Shown here: piece after piece, positions 22,473 through 33,282 of the stretch
Layout: the number at the start of each line of letters is the position of its first letter
Numbering within the stretch: position 1 is the stretch's first letter
DNA from: Clarkia xantiana subsp. parviflora
Lineage: Eukaryota > Streptophyta > Magnoliopsida > Myrtales > Onagraceae
Length of the DNA stretch: 64,000 nucleotides
Direction: 5' to 3'
Assembly: GCA_036873135.1 (NCBI GenBank)
Contig: JAPTYO010000008.1
Location: forward strand, 30,220,761 to 30,284,760
The notes under the pieces: generated by a model
Database searches by the model: none
What the model saw: only the letters and a program-made list of their open reading frames with translations
What the model was told of the DNA's origin: nothing
Position numbers and translations under genes: made by a program

Positions 22473-24243
22473 TGTAAACACCTAATTTTGGACCACGCGC
22501 GACTCGCGTGACGTGTGGCGTACCTAAATGAGGAAATGTCTAAATGTGGCAAGTCGCGAAGCTTCCAAAGATGCTCAGAGCAGTATTAGGATAGTTATCT
22601 GTATTTATTGCAGTGTATATTTTCTGAATATTTGTATTAAGTATTTAGAATATTTAGAGTATATTAGGAGAATAAATCAGTGTAGTTTACTGCTTAATCA
22701 GTGTAGTTTACTGCTTAATTAGACTAGATCTAAGTACTATATATAGGGGTCTAATCTACATTGTAAAAGGGAAAAAAAAAGACAACAGAAAAAATTGACT
22801 ATTTGGTAGTATTAATCCTAATTTTAACTTTCGTAGTTTTGTTTGCTTCATATTTATTCATTTATTATTTTTGTTTTCCTTATTATTATGGGGTTTCTTC
22901 TTCGTTGAGACAAAACAGGTCCGCCGTTCTTCATAAGCACCCGCAGCTACACCAGTTGGCCGGCCACCGAAGCTCCAATCCGCGCGCTCACTCTTGCCCA
23001 GTTCCGACTGAGTTGACCGCACCTGCCCAATCGTCTCCTCCCTCTGATTTCGGTCTCGGATCTCCAGTCCTTACTCCACCGTGCCCTACCACTCGTCTAC
23101 CGACTAGCCGGCCATCGACGACCACTGCTCCACCCAGCTTTGACAGTAGCGCCACCGCGAGTCTTCCCGACTTCCGTTCATCCCAATTGCATCCTGACCT
23201 CCATCGAGTTCCAGTTCTCCACCGCCATGTCGTAGCTCGCCTCGCCGGAGCATTCATCATACTATTCTTCTTCGTGTGAGTGCTGGACCGAAGTCGTATC
23301 CTTCACCGTTTCCGATCGCCAACCCGGTCCGTCCGGACGTCGACTATCCCAGTCGGAATCCACGCTCGCCACCGGGGGTCTGCCAGAATTCGATTCCGCC
23401 TCTAGCCAGACACAACGCTCACCATTCATCATCTAATCAAGCTCACGACCTCCATCGTTCACGACCGATACCAACCTCGACTATCCATCGCAGCCCACAA
23501 TTTCATCACTGCCAAGAATAAGACTCACTCGTGACTTTCACGACCCTGGTCGGTCCTGTCAATCATCCGTGTCTAGCCATCGCTTCACCTTTATCTGAGC
23601 CAGTGTCCATCGTTCGTTCACCGGGAACAAGACATCGTTAGCTTCCTCGCTCGAGAAGGTCACATGTATCCATTCTCCTTCTCTCACTCTTGCTATGGTA
23701 TGTCACGGCTCTCAATCTCTCCCAGGTGTGAACGATGTGCATATGTATTTTTTTTATTGTTATTATTATATTTAACATATAATATTATTATAATATGTGA
23801 TATGTATTATACATATAATGTGATGTGTATACATATAATGTGTTATGTTCTTAGATTTCAATCTGACTAGTGCATTCAAATGCGTGACTAGTTTAATACA
23901 ATTATATTTACTAACATTGAGTTGCGAATTGATAATTATTTAGTTTGATAACCTAAAAATCATTTTTGATTAATTTTCCTAATGTTATGGAGTTTCCTAT
24001 ATAGTGGCAATTTGTGAGTTGAGTACCGAAAGGATGATATTATTACCATGTGTTCTAATTCATAATAGAGAACCCCCAAACCCGAATTTCCGATCGTAGA
24101 CCAATTTGATACTTAGGTGTTTAATTCGTTAATCCCTAGGAAATTTAGGTTTCTAGTTAGCCTTATAATTAACTAGTGGCGACTCTTATTCAAATCCACG
24201 TTTTCAAAACGTAAACGCCTTATGTCAGATTTTAGGTTCGACA
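22473..24243 (+). mobile_element. Solo LTR with TSD TCAGG
   Basis: 1771 bp starting TGTAAACACCTAATTTTGG and ending GGTTCGACA, flanked by the exact 5-bp repeat TCAGG (22468-22472 and 24244-24248). Removing it and one TCAGG restores the copia reading frame across the gap. TATA box CTATATATAG at 22737-22746, preceded by a 21-bp tandem pair (22675-22716), then a GC-rich leader. No internal region remains, so this is an LTR-LTR recombination product. The ending TGGCGACTC... near 24177 resembles Ty3/gypsy (Ogre/Tat-like) LTR ends, so gypsy is my best guess. Confidence 0.85.
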
Positions 24244-24248
24244 TCAGG

Positions 24249-25000
24249 GAGCCTATATCAACAAATTGTTGAAAAGGTTCAGATTACAGGATGCCAAAAT
24301 CTGTGGATGCGCCGGTGGTATTTGGGTGCGCACTGTTGAATCGTGACAGCCCCAAGAACCCGACGGAGCATGAACAAATGAAGGGTGCAGAGATTTTAAG
24401 CATGGTTGGTATTTCGATATACACCATGCAATACACCCATCCGAATATCTGTCACGCCGTGGGCCTAGTAGCACGTTTCCAATCAGATTCTAACTATCAA
24501 CATTTAAAAGACTGTAAAACGAATTATTAGTGATACCTAATTCGTTATCCGAAAGGTACTGCCGACTATGCTCTGTGCTATGAGGGCAGAAAGTTAGAAT
24601 TGACCGGTTACAGTGACGCCGACCATGGTGGCGATCCGAATGATCGTAAGTCCACCACAGGAGGAGTATTTCTCCTTGCTAATGTTGTCATTTCTATAAT
24701 GGAGTCGGAATTCGTAGCTCTCTCTAAGAATGCACAGGAAGCAGTCTGGCTGAAAAGCCTTCTTACTGCGTTGCTTGGTGATGACGTCGGAAGTAAACCT
24801 GTAAAGGTGTTCTCCGAAAGTCAGGCAGCTATTGCGGCAGTTAAGAATCCGAAATACCATAATAGGACCAAACACATTGATGCGAAATATTTCTATGCTA
24901 AATCGATGGTAGAAGACAATATAATCACTATGGAATACTTGTCCACTGATAATATGATTGCGGGCCCATTAACAAAAGGGTTAAAGGTACTTTTGATACC
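24249..25000 (+). pseudogene. Copia RT end and RNase H
   Basis: Continues the RT (YINKLLKR..., MQYTHPNICHAVGLVARFQ) and RNase H (GYSDADHGGDPNDRKSTTGG, ESEFVALSKNAQEAVWLK, KHIDAKYFYAKSMVEDN, MIAGPLTKG). An in-frame deletion removes the 'W-x-S-K-K' stretch before ESEF that the related copy at 62700-62760 still has. A stop near 24528 separates the parts. The end is cut by the insertion at 24978. Confidence 0.9.
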
Positions 25001-25585
25001 ACATGTTTGACCGAATGTGGCTTTTAGTACTGGATGTTTAGTTTTGCATACTTTTGGTACCAAACATTTGAAAAAATGTGGCTTTTGGTACATCCGTTAG
25101 TTGGCCATTAGTTTTGGCCGTTAAATGACATGTGCAAGTCACGTGATCGACTCTAAACTTTTAATTTTGTTCAGTTTAGTCCCTTAAATATATTCCTAAC
25201 TTTTATTTTGTTTAACTTAGTCATAACACTTCAAAATCGGACCCAATTAAACCAATCGAATTCAATTGACATTGCCCCATTTGGGTCAAATTTACCCAAT
25301 TGGAGATAGGTCCCATTTGGGTTCGATTTTGAAGCTTTAGGACTAAATTAAGCAAAATAAAAGTTATGAATATATTTGAGGGACTAAATTGAACAAAATT
25401 AAAAGTTTAGATTCGATCACGTGACTTGCACATGTCATTTAACGGCCAAAACTAACGGCCAACCAACGATTGTACCAAAAGCCACATTTTTTCAAACGTC
25501 TGGTACCAAAAGTATACAAAACTAAACATCCAGTACTAAAAGCCACATTCGGTCAAACATGTGGTATGAAAAGTACCTTTAACCC
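24978..25585. mobile_element. MULE-like element, family 2, intact copy
   Basis: 608 bp. Both ends are GGGTTAAAGGTACTTTT(G/C)AT in inverted orientation, and the two arms stay near-identical for about 280 bp, meeting near 25270. The exact 9-bp TSD TTAACAAAA flanks it (24969-24977 and 25586-25594). The copia RNase H tail resumes after it (CCACTGCGCAGGGATAT). Boxes 'ggtaccaaa', 'ggccgttaaatgacatgtgca' and 'tttagtccc' recur in the copy at 7250-8782. No coding capacity. High arm identity suggests a recent insertion. Confidence 0.93.
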
Positions 25586-25594
25586 TTAACAAAA

Positions 25595-26726
25595 CCACTG
25601 CGCAGGGATATATTCGAAAAATATGTAAAAATGATAGGATTGCGTAGGGTTTAGAAATGGCATGTATCTGTGATAACATTTTGATATTAGAAAGTTACAT
25701 TTTGTAAGAAAAAGAATTGCAACTGAGTTTATGATCAATCGACGTCATAATGTTTTGATTTGATTACATCAAATTTACGATCTATAAACTGAGTCGTAGG
25801 AGGACGCAATCCTTGGCCAAACAATGTCGAATGTGGGCCTTACCTAGTCACGCAGGTACGGTTGTCTTGCTGTGGAAGGAGGCCTCCACTATGCAAGACT
25901 GGCTAAGAATCAGGGGATAAACCTGATTACGCAGAACGATTATCTATTGTCGAAGTAACTCGACATGATCTTCGTCCTGCAGCTCGCCGTGATGAACTTT
26001 ATCCGTCATAAATCGACATTCTGGGCCAGATGAAAATCTGTGATAGCATGATTGACATGTCCCAATCCTGTTGACCCAAAAGGTTCAGGTATTCTATCAA
26101 CGCGTGCTTCATACTACGCGTGCCATGTACGACTACGAGTCACAACTCGGTTGTGCTAAGAAAAGAATCCTCGTGATTCTGGCGGGCGCAAACTTCTTCA
26201 CCTCGAGCGTGTGATTGATCCCGGGAGCCTTCTGAAGAGGCACCTAAAGTATCCTCATGGATTCAGAACTCATACCTAAGGTATGGCCCAATGCTCGCTT
26301 CCCGGCGTACAAGCGTAGTGTTGAACAAAAAGGCCCAGTGACCACGTCTTTGGAAACCGGTTGGGTTTTGACTAAGGGTATGAGCGATGAGGATGGTCAA
26401 GTTCACCTGTAATTCACCGACTCTTGTATTCACTAGGTGGCCACCAGCCGGATATTAGTTGAAGGTTGTGAATACTTGTACGGATGCCTTGGAGAAGTGT
26501 TCCTATGTGGAAACTAGGTAAATGGACAGTTGACCTATGATACAACGCGGTACAATATGTATAAATGTTGTTTATAACAGGTTGATTGGAGAAAATGGAA
26601 TCAACGTTCTGCGGGCGCTACAACACTCCTAACAGATGAATAGCACGATGCCCGTCGTATCCGCCGGTCGCACGGCAAACCTCGTATGAACTATTCGGAA
26701 GCACAGAGCAGATCAAAGGGGAGAAA
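25595..26726 (+). other. Copia B non-coding 3' internal region
   Basis: No open frame. Colinear with 16576-17212 and with the complement of 61311-62400. In all three copies it separates RNase H from the 3' LTR by over 1 kb, unusually long for a copia element. Confidence 0.75.
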
Positions 26727-27390
26727 TGTTGATGCGGATTTGGACAACAATATATTAAGATGCACCCTCCCATTCCGGCGAGTGGGAGCTGTAAGCATAT
26801 GGTGATGGGCGTTGTAATTGTTAGCCCATAATATGTATAGTTTACCTAATGAACTTGGGTAAATGTCACATTAGGGTAATTGGTTTAGACCCAAATCCCA
26901 ATTGACATGGGATGACCAAAATTGGGCCTCCCCAAATACATAGGCCAGCCGAAACATATAGTGAGGGTAAAGTGGACTTTTGTCCACTTTACTCCTCCTA
27001 TAAATAAGAGGTGTTAGGGAATATTTTAGGGTTAATCACAATTCCCTCACAAGAGTGTTTTAGAGAGAAAACCCTCCTCCCACACCTCACTAGTTCATCC
27101 GAACCATACCTACACCAAGAGTGTGTCATATTGCTTTCGAGCAACTCTCCGAAGATCCATCCTCGTGTCAAGAATTGATCTGAGGCTTTGCTGTGGAGCT
27201 AACACCACGTAGAGCTTCTTTCACAAGAGCCTCTACGGGTTCCGTCCGGTGGATCGAGAACTCCCTCGTACAAAGGATCTTGGACTACGATAACTGTTGA
27301 GGTATGTGTAACTCTTCCGCTGCGTAATTTTGATTACATGCACGTACCATGTTTTGTGTTTCCGTAGTGATTACTCCCCGTAATCTAACA
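26727..27390 (+). repeat. Copia 3' LTR B
   Basis: 664-bp LTR, TGTTGATGCGGATTTGG...CCGTAATCTAACA, with TG/CA ends. TATA-type CTATAAATAAG near 26999 and the palindromic block CCAAAATTGGGCCTCCCC near 26926. Confidence 0.85.
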
Positions 27391-27730
27391 AATTGCTCGT
27401 CGCAATTTAGGCACCACCCTTGGTGTGGTTCGGCCGAACTAGGGGGAGGGTTTTTAATCTCAACACTTGGGAGGAGAATTAGCACTTAATAAGTCACCCT
27501 TAGTTTCCTATATAAAGGAGTGGAGGTGGGCTTAAATTAATCCCACCTCCTTAGTAAGTCGGCGCCAAACCTTGTGGGTGGGAGGCCCAATTTTGGGCCT
27601 CCCATGTCACATGGGATTTAGGCCTAGTCCAAATACCCTAATGTGACCCATATTTAATTACTTAGATTAATGACCTCTAATTATTGGGCTACTAATTACG
27701 GCGGCCCATAACCACAAATGCTAATAGGTA
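27391..27730 (-). repeat. Antisense copia LTR fragment
   Basis: The reverse complement shares the LTR-B landmarks (ACATGGGAGGCCCAAAATTG, then CTTTATATAGG as TATA box) but is diverged. Part of a related LTR in the opposite orientation, abutting LTR B. Confidence 0.65.
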
Positions 27731-27952
27731 TGTCACACGTTCCTTATCTTGCTTTGTGAATTTGATTGTGTCTTCTTTAAACAGCTCATTGCCTTTGGCT
27801 TTAACTGTTTTACCTTCCAGTTGGGTGGTGTATGCTTCTCTTGAATTTGCTGATTCTCTACCTGATCCAAATCCTCCATGTATCACATATGCGTTTGCCA
27901 TCTGTCTAGTGATAGTAAGGCTTGTTTGTACAAAACTAACGGACGGCGCCAA
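27731..27952 (-). pseudogene. Gypsy internal fragment (gag-protease linker)
   Basis: Begins next to the primer site CTTGGCGCCGTCCGTT (27938-27953), which fits gypsy elements with TGGCGCC-type sites. The frame carries IKFTKQDKERVTY, resembling the 'ITFTEEDxxxVxxPHxDALV' linker before the gypsy protease, but the PH-D residues are lost. Most of gag must be deleted for this to lie so close to the LTR. Assignment by resemblance only. Confidence 0.5.
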
Positions 27953-27953
27953 G

Positions 27954-28930
27954 TGTTAAGATGTGCATATCAGGTTGATTGAATATCGCCCCCGAATAAC
28001 ACTCTCACGGGTGTAATGTCTTCCTTTTTAATCTGTTTCCTCTTGATTGTAATATGTAGCCTTCACGACCCGTCTCCTTGCGAACCTGCACAAGGGGCAG
28101 TATCGAGCACGGAGAGGGGGGGTGGTGCTCGATGTGCCCTCTCCGATGCTTAAGTAAGTACAATGTTCTAGAGAGATAAAGTAGAGAGAAGGTGGAGCTC
28201 AATAATCATGCAAATAATCTTAGTCCAAATGAATGGAAATGGGGTTCTATTTATAGGCTTCGGGGAGATTAAGGCGGCTAATGAAACTGTTAACTCCTAA
28301 ACGAGTCTAGTTAACCACTAAAAGAGGGATTAGATATCTATAAGCATGGGAGGGTTCGAGATATTTGGTTAAGTGTGGGATGCATAAAATGAGGTCGAGT
28401 TACCACGAAGGACGGTCTGAACGAGGGTGTTGCGGATGTCCCTAGGTGGGCAATACACGAAAGAGGAGTGCCAGGACCTTAGAGGTCGGGTTAGAAATCC
28501 GACCTCCAAGATCTGAGATTGGACCTGTCAGGTCCGATCTCTCCTTGGAGAGATTGGACTTAGTTGGTCCAATATCACCTAAGTGAGATCAGACCAACTA
28601 GTTCAATCTCGCCAAGGCGAGATTGGTCTAGCGGTCCGGTCTGAACGGGTGTTTTTGCAACTCTACCATTTCATCGTGAGTAAACGTGTTCGGGTCCAAG
28701 TTTCGATTTATAATCATTCACGTGGTTATAAAAATAATACAATCCGAATGAAAACGGGTTCAAATTTGAGCGTATATCCATCACACGGGCAATAGCGATT
28801 GGTGATTTTATTAATTGTCTCTAGATCACCTATTACATAAAAGACATAGCTATATATGTATCTGGAGAATTTGGCAAAAAAAAAAACAATAAAAATGGAG
28901 AATAATAAATTATATTCCAAAAATTCGGGG
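27954..28930 (-). repeat. Gypsy LTR, minus strand
   Basis: LTR whose minus-strand end (...TTAACA) abuts the primer site at 27953. TATAAATAG on the minus strand at 28247-28255. A dense set of small palindromes lies in the presumed U3 (28500-28640). The far edge could not be set by a terminal CA/TG and TSD; 28930 is approximate. The first 157 bp recur at 20920-21075. Confidence 0.65.
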
Positions 28931-29259
28931 TCGACGCTCGCCCCAAGCCCGCCTTCAGTGGTAGAACTATCGCCCCCAAACCACCCGTTGACCTAACCGC
29001 GGAGGTCAAACCACGATAATCACTAATCAGGATCCATAATCAAACAACTCTCACACTTGGATACTTATTCAATCTTCTAAATAAAATTCACTCTCAAATA
29101 ATGATTCCCATCAATATTTTCCGCATCGTAACATCTTCTGAAACAACTACAGAAGACCAATCGAGGTTTTGCATAATTTCAGTTTCTCGAGATCAACACA
29201 TTTTCTCAACATGTTTGTTGGATCTTCGCAACCTTTATAACACATATCCTCTTCTTCCA
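28931..29259. other. Unassigned spacer
   Basis: No gene recognised; probably retroelement-derived non-coding DNA. Confidence 0.4.
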
Positions 29260-30120
29260 CTACCTTCTAAGTGAAATGATATCGTCTCGTGTTGTGATTT
29301 GTCTTCGAATGATGGACATTGTTCTTCACCAGTTGTATGGCACTCTGGCTATCTGTGTAAAGAGTCTTATCACGTTGTTTCAAGCATAAATCTTCCAGAT
29401 AATATGACAGTCTTATCATCGCCTTCCCGACTCTAGCTTTTGCCACATACTCATCATCACAAGATGAACGAGCAACACACTTTTGAAACCTAGACATTCA
29501 ACTCACTGTTGTTCAATCTATAGTGTCGATGTACCCAGATGGCTCTGGCTCGAGTCCTCATCTCCACTAGGATCAACATCCGTCACAAAACCTTGCAGTA
29601 TCACATAATCATTGCCATAATAAAGTGAGTTGTTGGACGTACCTCTCAGATGTCACATAAGTCACTTCACGGTTTCCATCCCAGGGTGCCTCTTATAGGC
29701 GGCTAATCTCATAGTCAGGAATTGCATCTTTTTTGTGGAAATGAAAATAATTTTTTTTTCATATCGTCCCAAAATACCTTAGAACTCTGATAACCTCGAA
29801 ATTCCTTGAACACACCATCATTTATAGCACTTAACAAAATAATGCACGCGCTGCAATTTTGCACTATATGTAGGCTTCATAGGCTTTTAGGTCTCACCTA
29901 TGTTGGCGCTTGGCGGTATTCCCCACTTTAATCTCTTCCATGTCACAGGATGTGGTCTCACGAATTTCTAGCTTTTGGAGTAAGTACTGCACTTTTTCGT
30001 ACCAGACCTCATAGTTATCACCATTCAATTTCAGCGCACAGCTAAGTTCAAAACAATATTTTGGAGGACCGATGTCATCATTTACACAAAAGAGATAACA
30101 TCGTATCAGGATCAATACAA
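29260..30120 (-). pseudogene. Copia fragment: gag start and RNase H end
   Basis: On the minus strand, 30115-29894 encodes a copia gag start (LKLNGDNYEVWYEKVQYLLQ, as in UBN2-type gag). After a few hundred bases, 29690-29530 encodes YLRGTSNNSLYYGNDYVI and 29497-29267 encodes RNase H (KCVARSSCDDEYVAKARVGK...LYTDSQSAIQLVKNNVHHSK). Most of the polyprotein between gag and RNase H is deleted. Different lineage from the copia family at 21107-27390. Confidence 0.8.
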
Positions 30121-31072
30121 GGCATGCAAGAATAAATGGTCATTATACTTACACATGTTACACTCAACATTCTTATTAATCGAATAAATTAAAACAAGTA
30201 TGTTCCAGAGTCAAAAGTTCACTATGTTCTCAATCATAGTCCAAAGTACATGCTTAATGAAAATTAATTTAGTTAATAATTGAGTCAAGTTTCAATTGCA
30301 TTAATTATGTGAACATGCAACTATGATTTAATTTATACATGAATGACTAACTACAACATGTGTCAAGCTAAACATGTAATAATCATTATACAAGTTGACA
30401 TGCTTTTAGTGTTAACTTATGTGTGGATTCTTAAATAAATCATCACGAATGTTTAGCATATAACAAGTATCAATTGAGTAAAATATACTATGATGCCAAT
30501 GTAGGAATATGGAACTACATGCATGCTAAACAGACACGTTAGTAAGATATGAGTCTATAGCACAAAAACAATACTTCATTCGGTGTGCCGGCGTGCGGTT
30601 GCGGAAGTGTATATCGGCATTGACAGTTCAAAATCACAGCGGAACGCCAGTCAGAGAGAATACATCACTTTGGCGGATTGATAATCCTTAGACTAGAAAC
30701 TAGAGCACAGTAGGTACCTGGAAAGCTTGCTGTGAGTTATCTTCATTTATTAGATAGACCTAACATAGGGAGTCTATTTATAGGCTCCTGAGAGAACCGA
30801 ACCATTACAAACTTTCGGAATTCGATACTTCGATTCCCGCTCTTTTCGTAACTCACTCTAGCAGTCCTTACGAGTGCATTTTCCAACCATAGTTTTCATT
30901 TTTAATGCAACATATTTTTGGATGTGTAATTGGATTGTTCAGTTTAACTAACGACAACTAATGGAAAAGTGATGTGGTAGATGAAATGCTGATCATTGTT
31001 TATCATCTTCCATCTTCAGTATAATTATATTCATCCCGTCTAATTTGTATTTTTGCTTAGCAACCCAGGGGC
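30121..31072. other. Probable 5' LTR region of the copia fragment, minus strand
   Basis: No protein frame. Minus-strand CTATAAATAG at 30774-30783 and its position upstream of the gag start suggest an LTR and leader, but I could not set TG/CA ends or a TSD. Confidence 0.4.
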
Positions 31073-31159
31073 TAGTCAAGGGGTTCCAATTTCCAATCAG
31101 CCGAAGAGGGCTCGTGAGTTCAAAGGGACCGGCTTAATTTGTGTTCCACATTATTGAGA
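31073..31159 (-). repeat. Duplicate of Helitron helicase segment
   Basis: Near-identical to 32066-32152 (GGGTTCCAATTTCCAATCAG ... CCACATTATTGAGA), the C-terminal helicase coding sequence. It stops exactly where the palindromic element at 31160 begins. Confidence 0.85.
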
Positions 31160-31644
31160 CTAGAAATCTGTGCGCGCTACGCGTGTGCGCATTGTGCATT
31201 GTCTTCGTTAGACTTTTGTAATAACATGATCACGGTGACCCCGACTATAATACCGGAGCATGTTTGACCCGACTCCGAGCAGGATACAATTGAATCTTAT
31301 TACAAAAATAATTAATAACTTAAATTATTTAACATAATATTATAGAAAATTTTAAAAATTCTTAACAATTGAAAATAAAATGCTCGAGGTACTGTGAGCA
31401 TACATAGCACAGTCCATCGAGCATTTTATTTTTAATATTTATGAATTTTTTTAATTTTATATAATATTATGTTAAATAATTTAAGTTAATTATTTCTGTA
31501 ATAAGATTCTACTCTTGTATCCTACTCGGAGTCGGGTCAAGCATGCTCCGGTATTATAGTCGGGGTCACCGTGATCATGTTATTACTAAAGTCTAACGAA
31601 GACAATGCACAATGCGCACGCGCGTAGCGCGCGCAGGTTTCTAG
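31160..31644. mobile_element. Palindromic element with Helitron-like 3' ends on both sides
   Basis: 485-bp long inverted repeat. The right end is a GC hairpin (GCGCGTAGCGCGC), then CAGGTTTCTAG before T; the left end is its complement (A before CTAGAAATCTGTGCGCGCTA). A hairpin about 10 bp before CTAG, and insertion between A and T without a TSD, are Helitron 3'-end features. The centre holds a second hairpin (AAAATGCTCGA...TCGAGCATTTT, 31378-31427). Each strand therefore shows a Helitron-type 3' terminus facing outward. No coding capacity. Confidence 0.65.
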
Positions 31645-31879
31645 TATAAACATTAGGGGAAATCCACTTAAGTGGATTTTGAAATACTCAACCTGTTGAA
31701 AATACGATTGTAAAGTATCAATATGCGATAAGCTATATTAGTTGTAGTAAAATTAATTAAATGAAGAATCATATGAATATATGAGAAGCAAATCATTGAG
31801 AAAAACGAAATTAAAGGAATTCAAAATGTTCGATTACATTCATAATGTACGAAAATGAAAAATTAAGATAACAAAACAC

Positions 31880-32160
31880 TTTGGAAGACGACCTTTTGGG
31901 TATATATGCCGGTAAACCCTTGAAACTCTCATTTCTTAACCAAAATCTTTGTTGAAGACGGTGCAGTACCGCGTAATAAAGCGACATATAATTGCCCGTG
32001 ACTAAAAACTTGATCTGACAAATACATTCCGACATTCAGCAGAGTGTGACCTTGCGCCTTGTTTATAGTCAGGGGTTCCAATTTCCAATCAGACCGAAGG
32101 AGGGTTCGTGAGTTCAAAGGGACCGGCTTAATTTGTGTTCCACATTATTGAGATGATTGG
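31880..32160 (-). pseudogene. Helitron PIF1-like helicase, C-terminal fragment
   Basis: Minus strand reads PVPLNSRTLLRSDWKLEPL, then TINKAQGHTLLNVGMYLSDQ, VFSHGQLYVALLRGT and a stop after KILVKK. This is helicase motifs V-VI of the PIF1 domain carried by plant Helitrons (usual forms TINKxQGQ and GQLYVALSR). The rest of the RepHel protein is absent. It lies just upstream, in minus-strand sense, of the Helitron-like terminus. Confidence 0.88.
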
Positions 32161-33282
32161 ATACATGCACACGCTTGTCTCACAACTCATCTAATTCACG
32201 TACTTGCTCTTCAAGATTCGAGGAAACACATTGAGCTGAGCTGGGTACCAACCTCACAAGGTGTTGCAAAAAAAAGTAAGAGAGTTCTAAATAAGAAAAA
32301 GGCCATTGAGTGGTCCTAATGAAATGTGAAGCTTTCTTTCTTTTTCTTTTTCTCACTAAAGATAGCAACTATCTAGGAATAAACACACATTCTTCCGTCT
32401 CTCTAGCTAAATAATGAGAATGCCAAAGAATGCATTATTAGGTTAAAGCAAGATATATATATATATATATATATATAACAACAGGGGATGGAACTTTCAC
32501 GACTGGAACTGTCCGATCTGACGAGAATACCTCATTTGGACCTGCAAAAGAGGAAGTTTGAAGGGACCTTGATTCATCATCATCATCGGCCGATCGCTCT
32601 TAAAAATGAATTAAGTTAGATATGTACGTGATTACTAAATTGGTATTTCGTGTTCTAAACATGACTGCTATAGAAACGATGTGAATTGATATTAGATAGT
32701 GATAGAGATAATAATCAGCATAAAACCTTTATCATCGATCCATATATACAATATATCTAGTATAATTAAAGAACACCTTCATAGGAACATATATAATTGT
32801 CGTTCGGGTTGATTATCATACTGTTTCCTAGCAGCTAAGCTCGACTAGCAGCTGGATTAAAAGCCTCCATCATATTGCAATTGCACCAAAAAAAAAAAGG
32901 AACTTTGCTTTATAATGGAATCTCACCATTGACCTTTCTCTATGATTGAAACCAATGGTGGTTTAATGTGTTAATTATCAACGTTCGTAAAGATTAAACA
33001 ATGCATTGCACACACGGCCAATTCAATTTGATTTTTGTCGCTTTTATGATTTGGCAGGTGATCTTTCTTGAGACGCAAACATACCTTCTTGATATATATG
33101 CTTCCACACTTAAAGAAAGCTGCTTTCATTGCTTTGGCGGACAAAAACACCATCAATTCTCAGATTCTCTCCATTCCCGTTATCACATAATAAAGGAAGA
33201 TAGTGCTGAAATCACTTTATACACTGCTTTTCTTTAATTAATTAATATATATCAATTTTCTTTTGCATGGTCGGTTTTCAAT
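32161..33282. other. Intergenic, AT-rich
   Basis: No gene recognised. Contains a (TA)n run at 32452-32476. Short frames at 32971-33237 on both strands match nothing I know. Confidence 0.5.

Larger units (their letters stand above)
21107..27390 (+). mobile_element. Copia relic B, split by two insertions
   Basis: Colinear copia remains: non-coding or heavily mutated internal DNA (21107-22030), RT (22036-22472), RT end and RNase H (24249-25000), a non-coding 3' region (25595-26726) and a 3' LTR (26727-27390). It is interrupted by a solo LTR at 22473-24243 and by an inverted-repeat element at 24978-25585. The same family occurs at 16576-17904 and, reversed, at 60111-64000. No 5' LTR was found. 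Confidence 0.85.

Noticed and set aside
22803..23279. 158-codon open frame in the solo LTR
   Set aside because: Sits just after the LTR TATA box in GC-rich leader sequence, with no domain and a Pro/Ser bias. Not supported as a gene.
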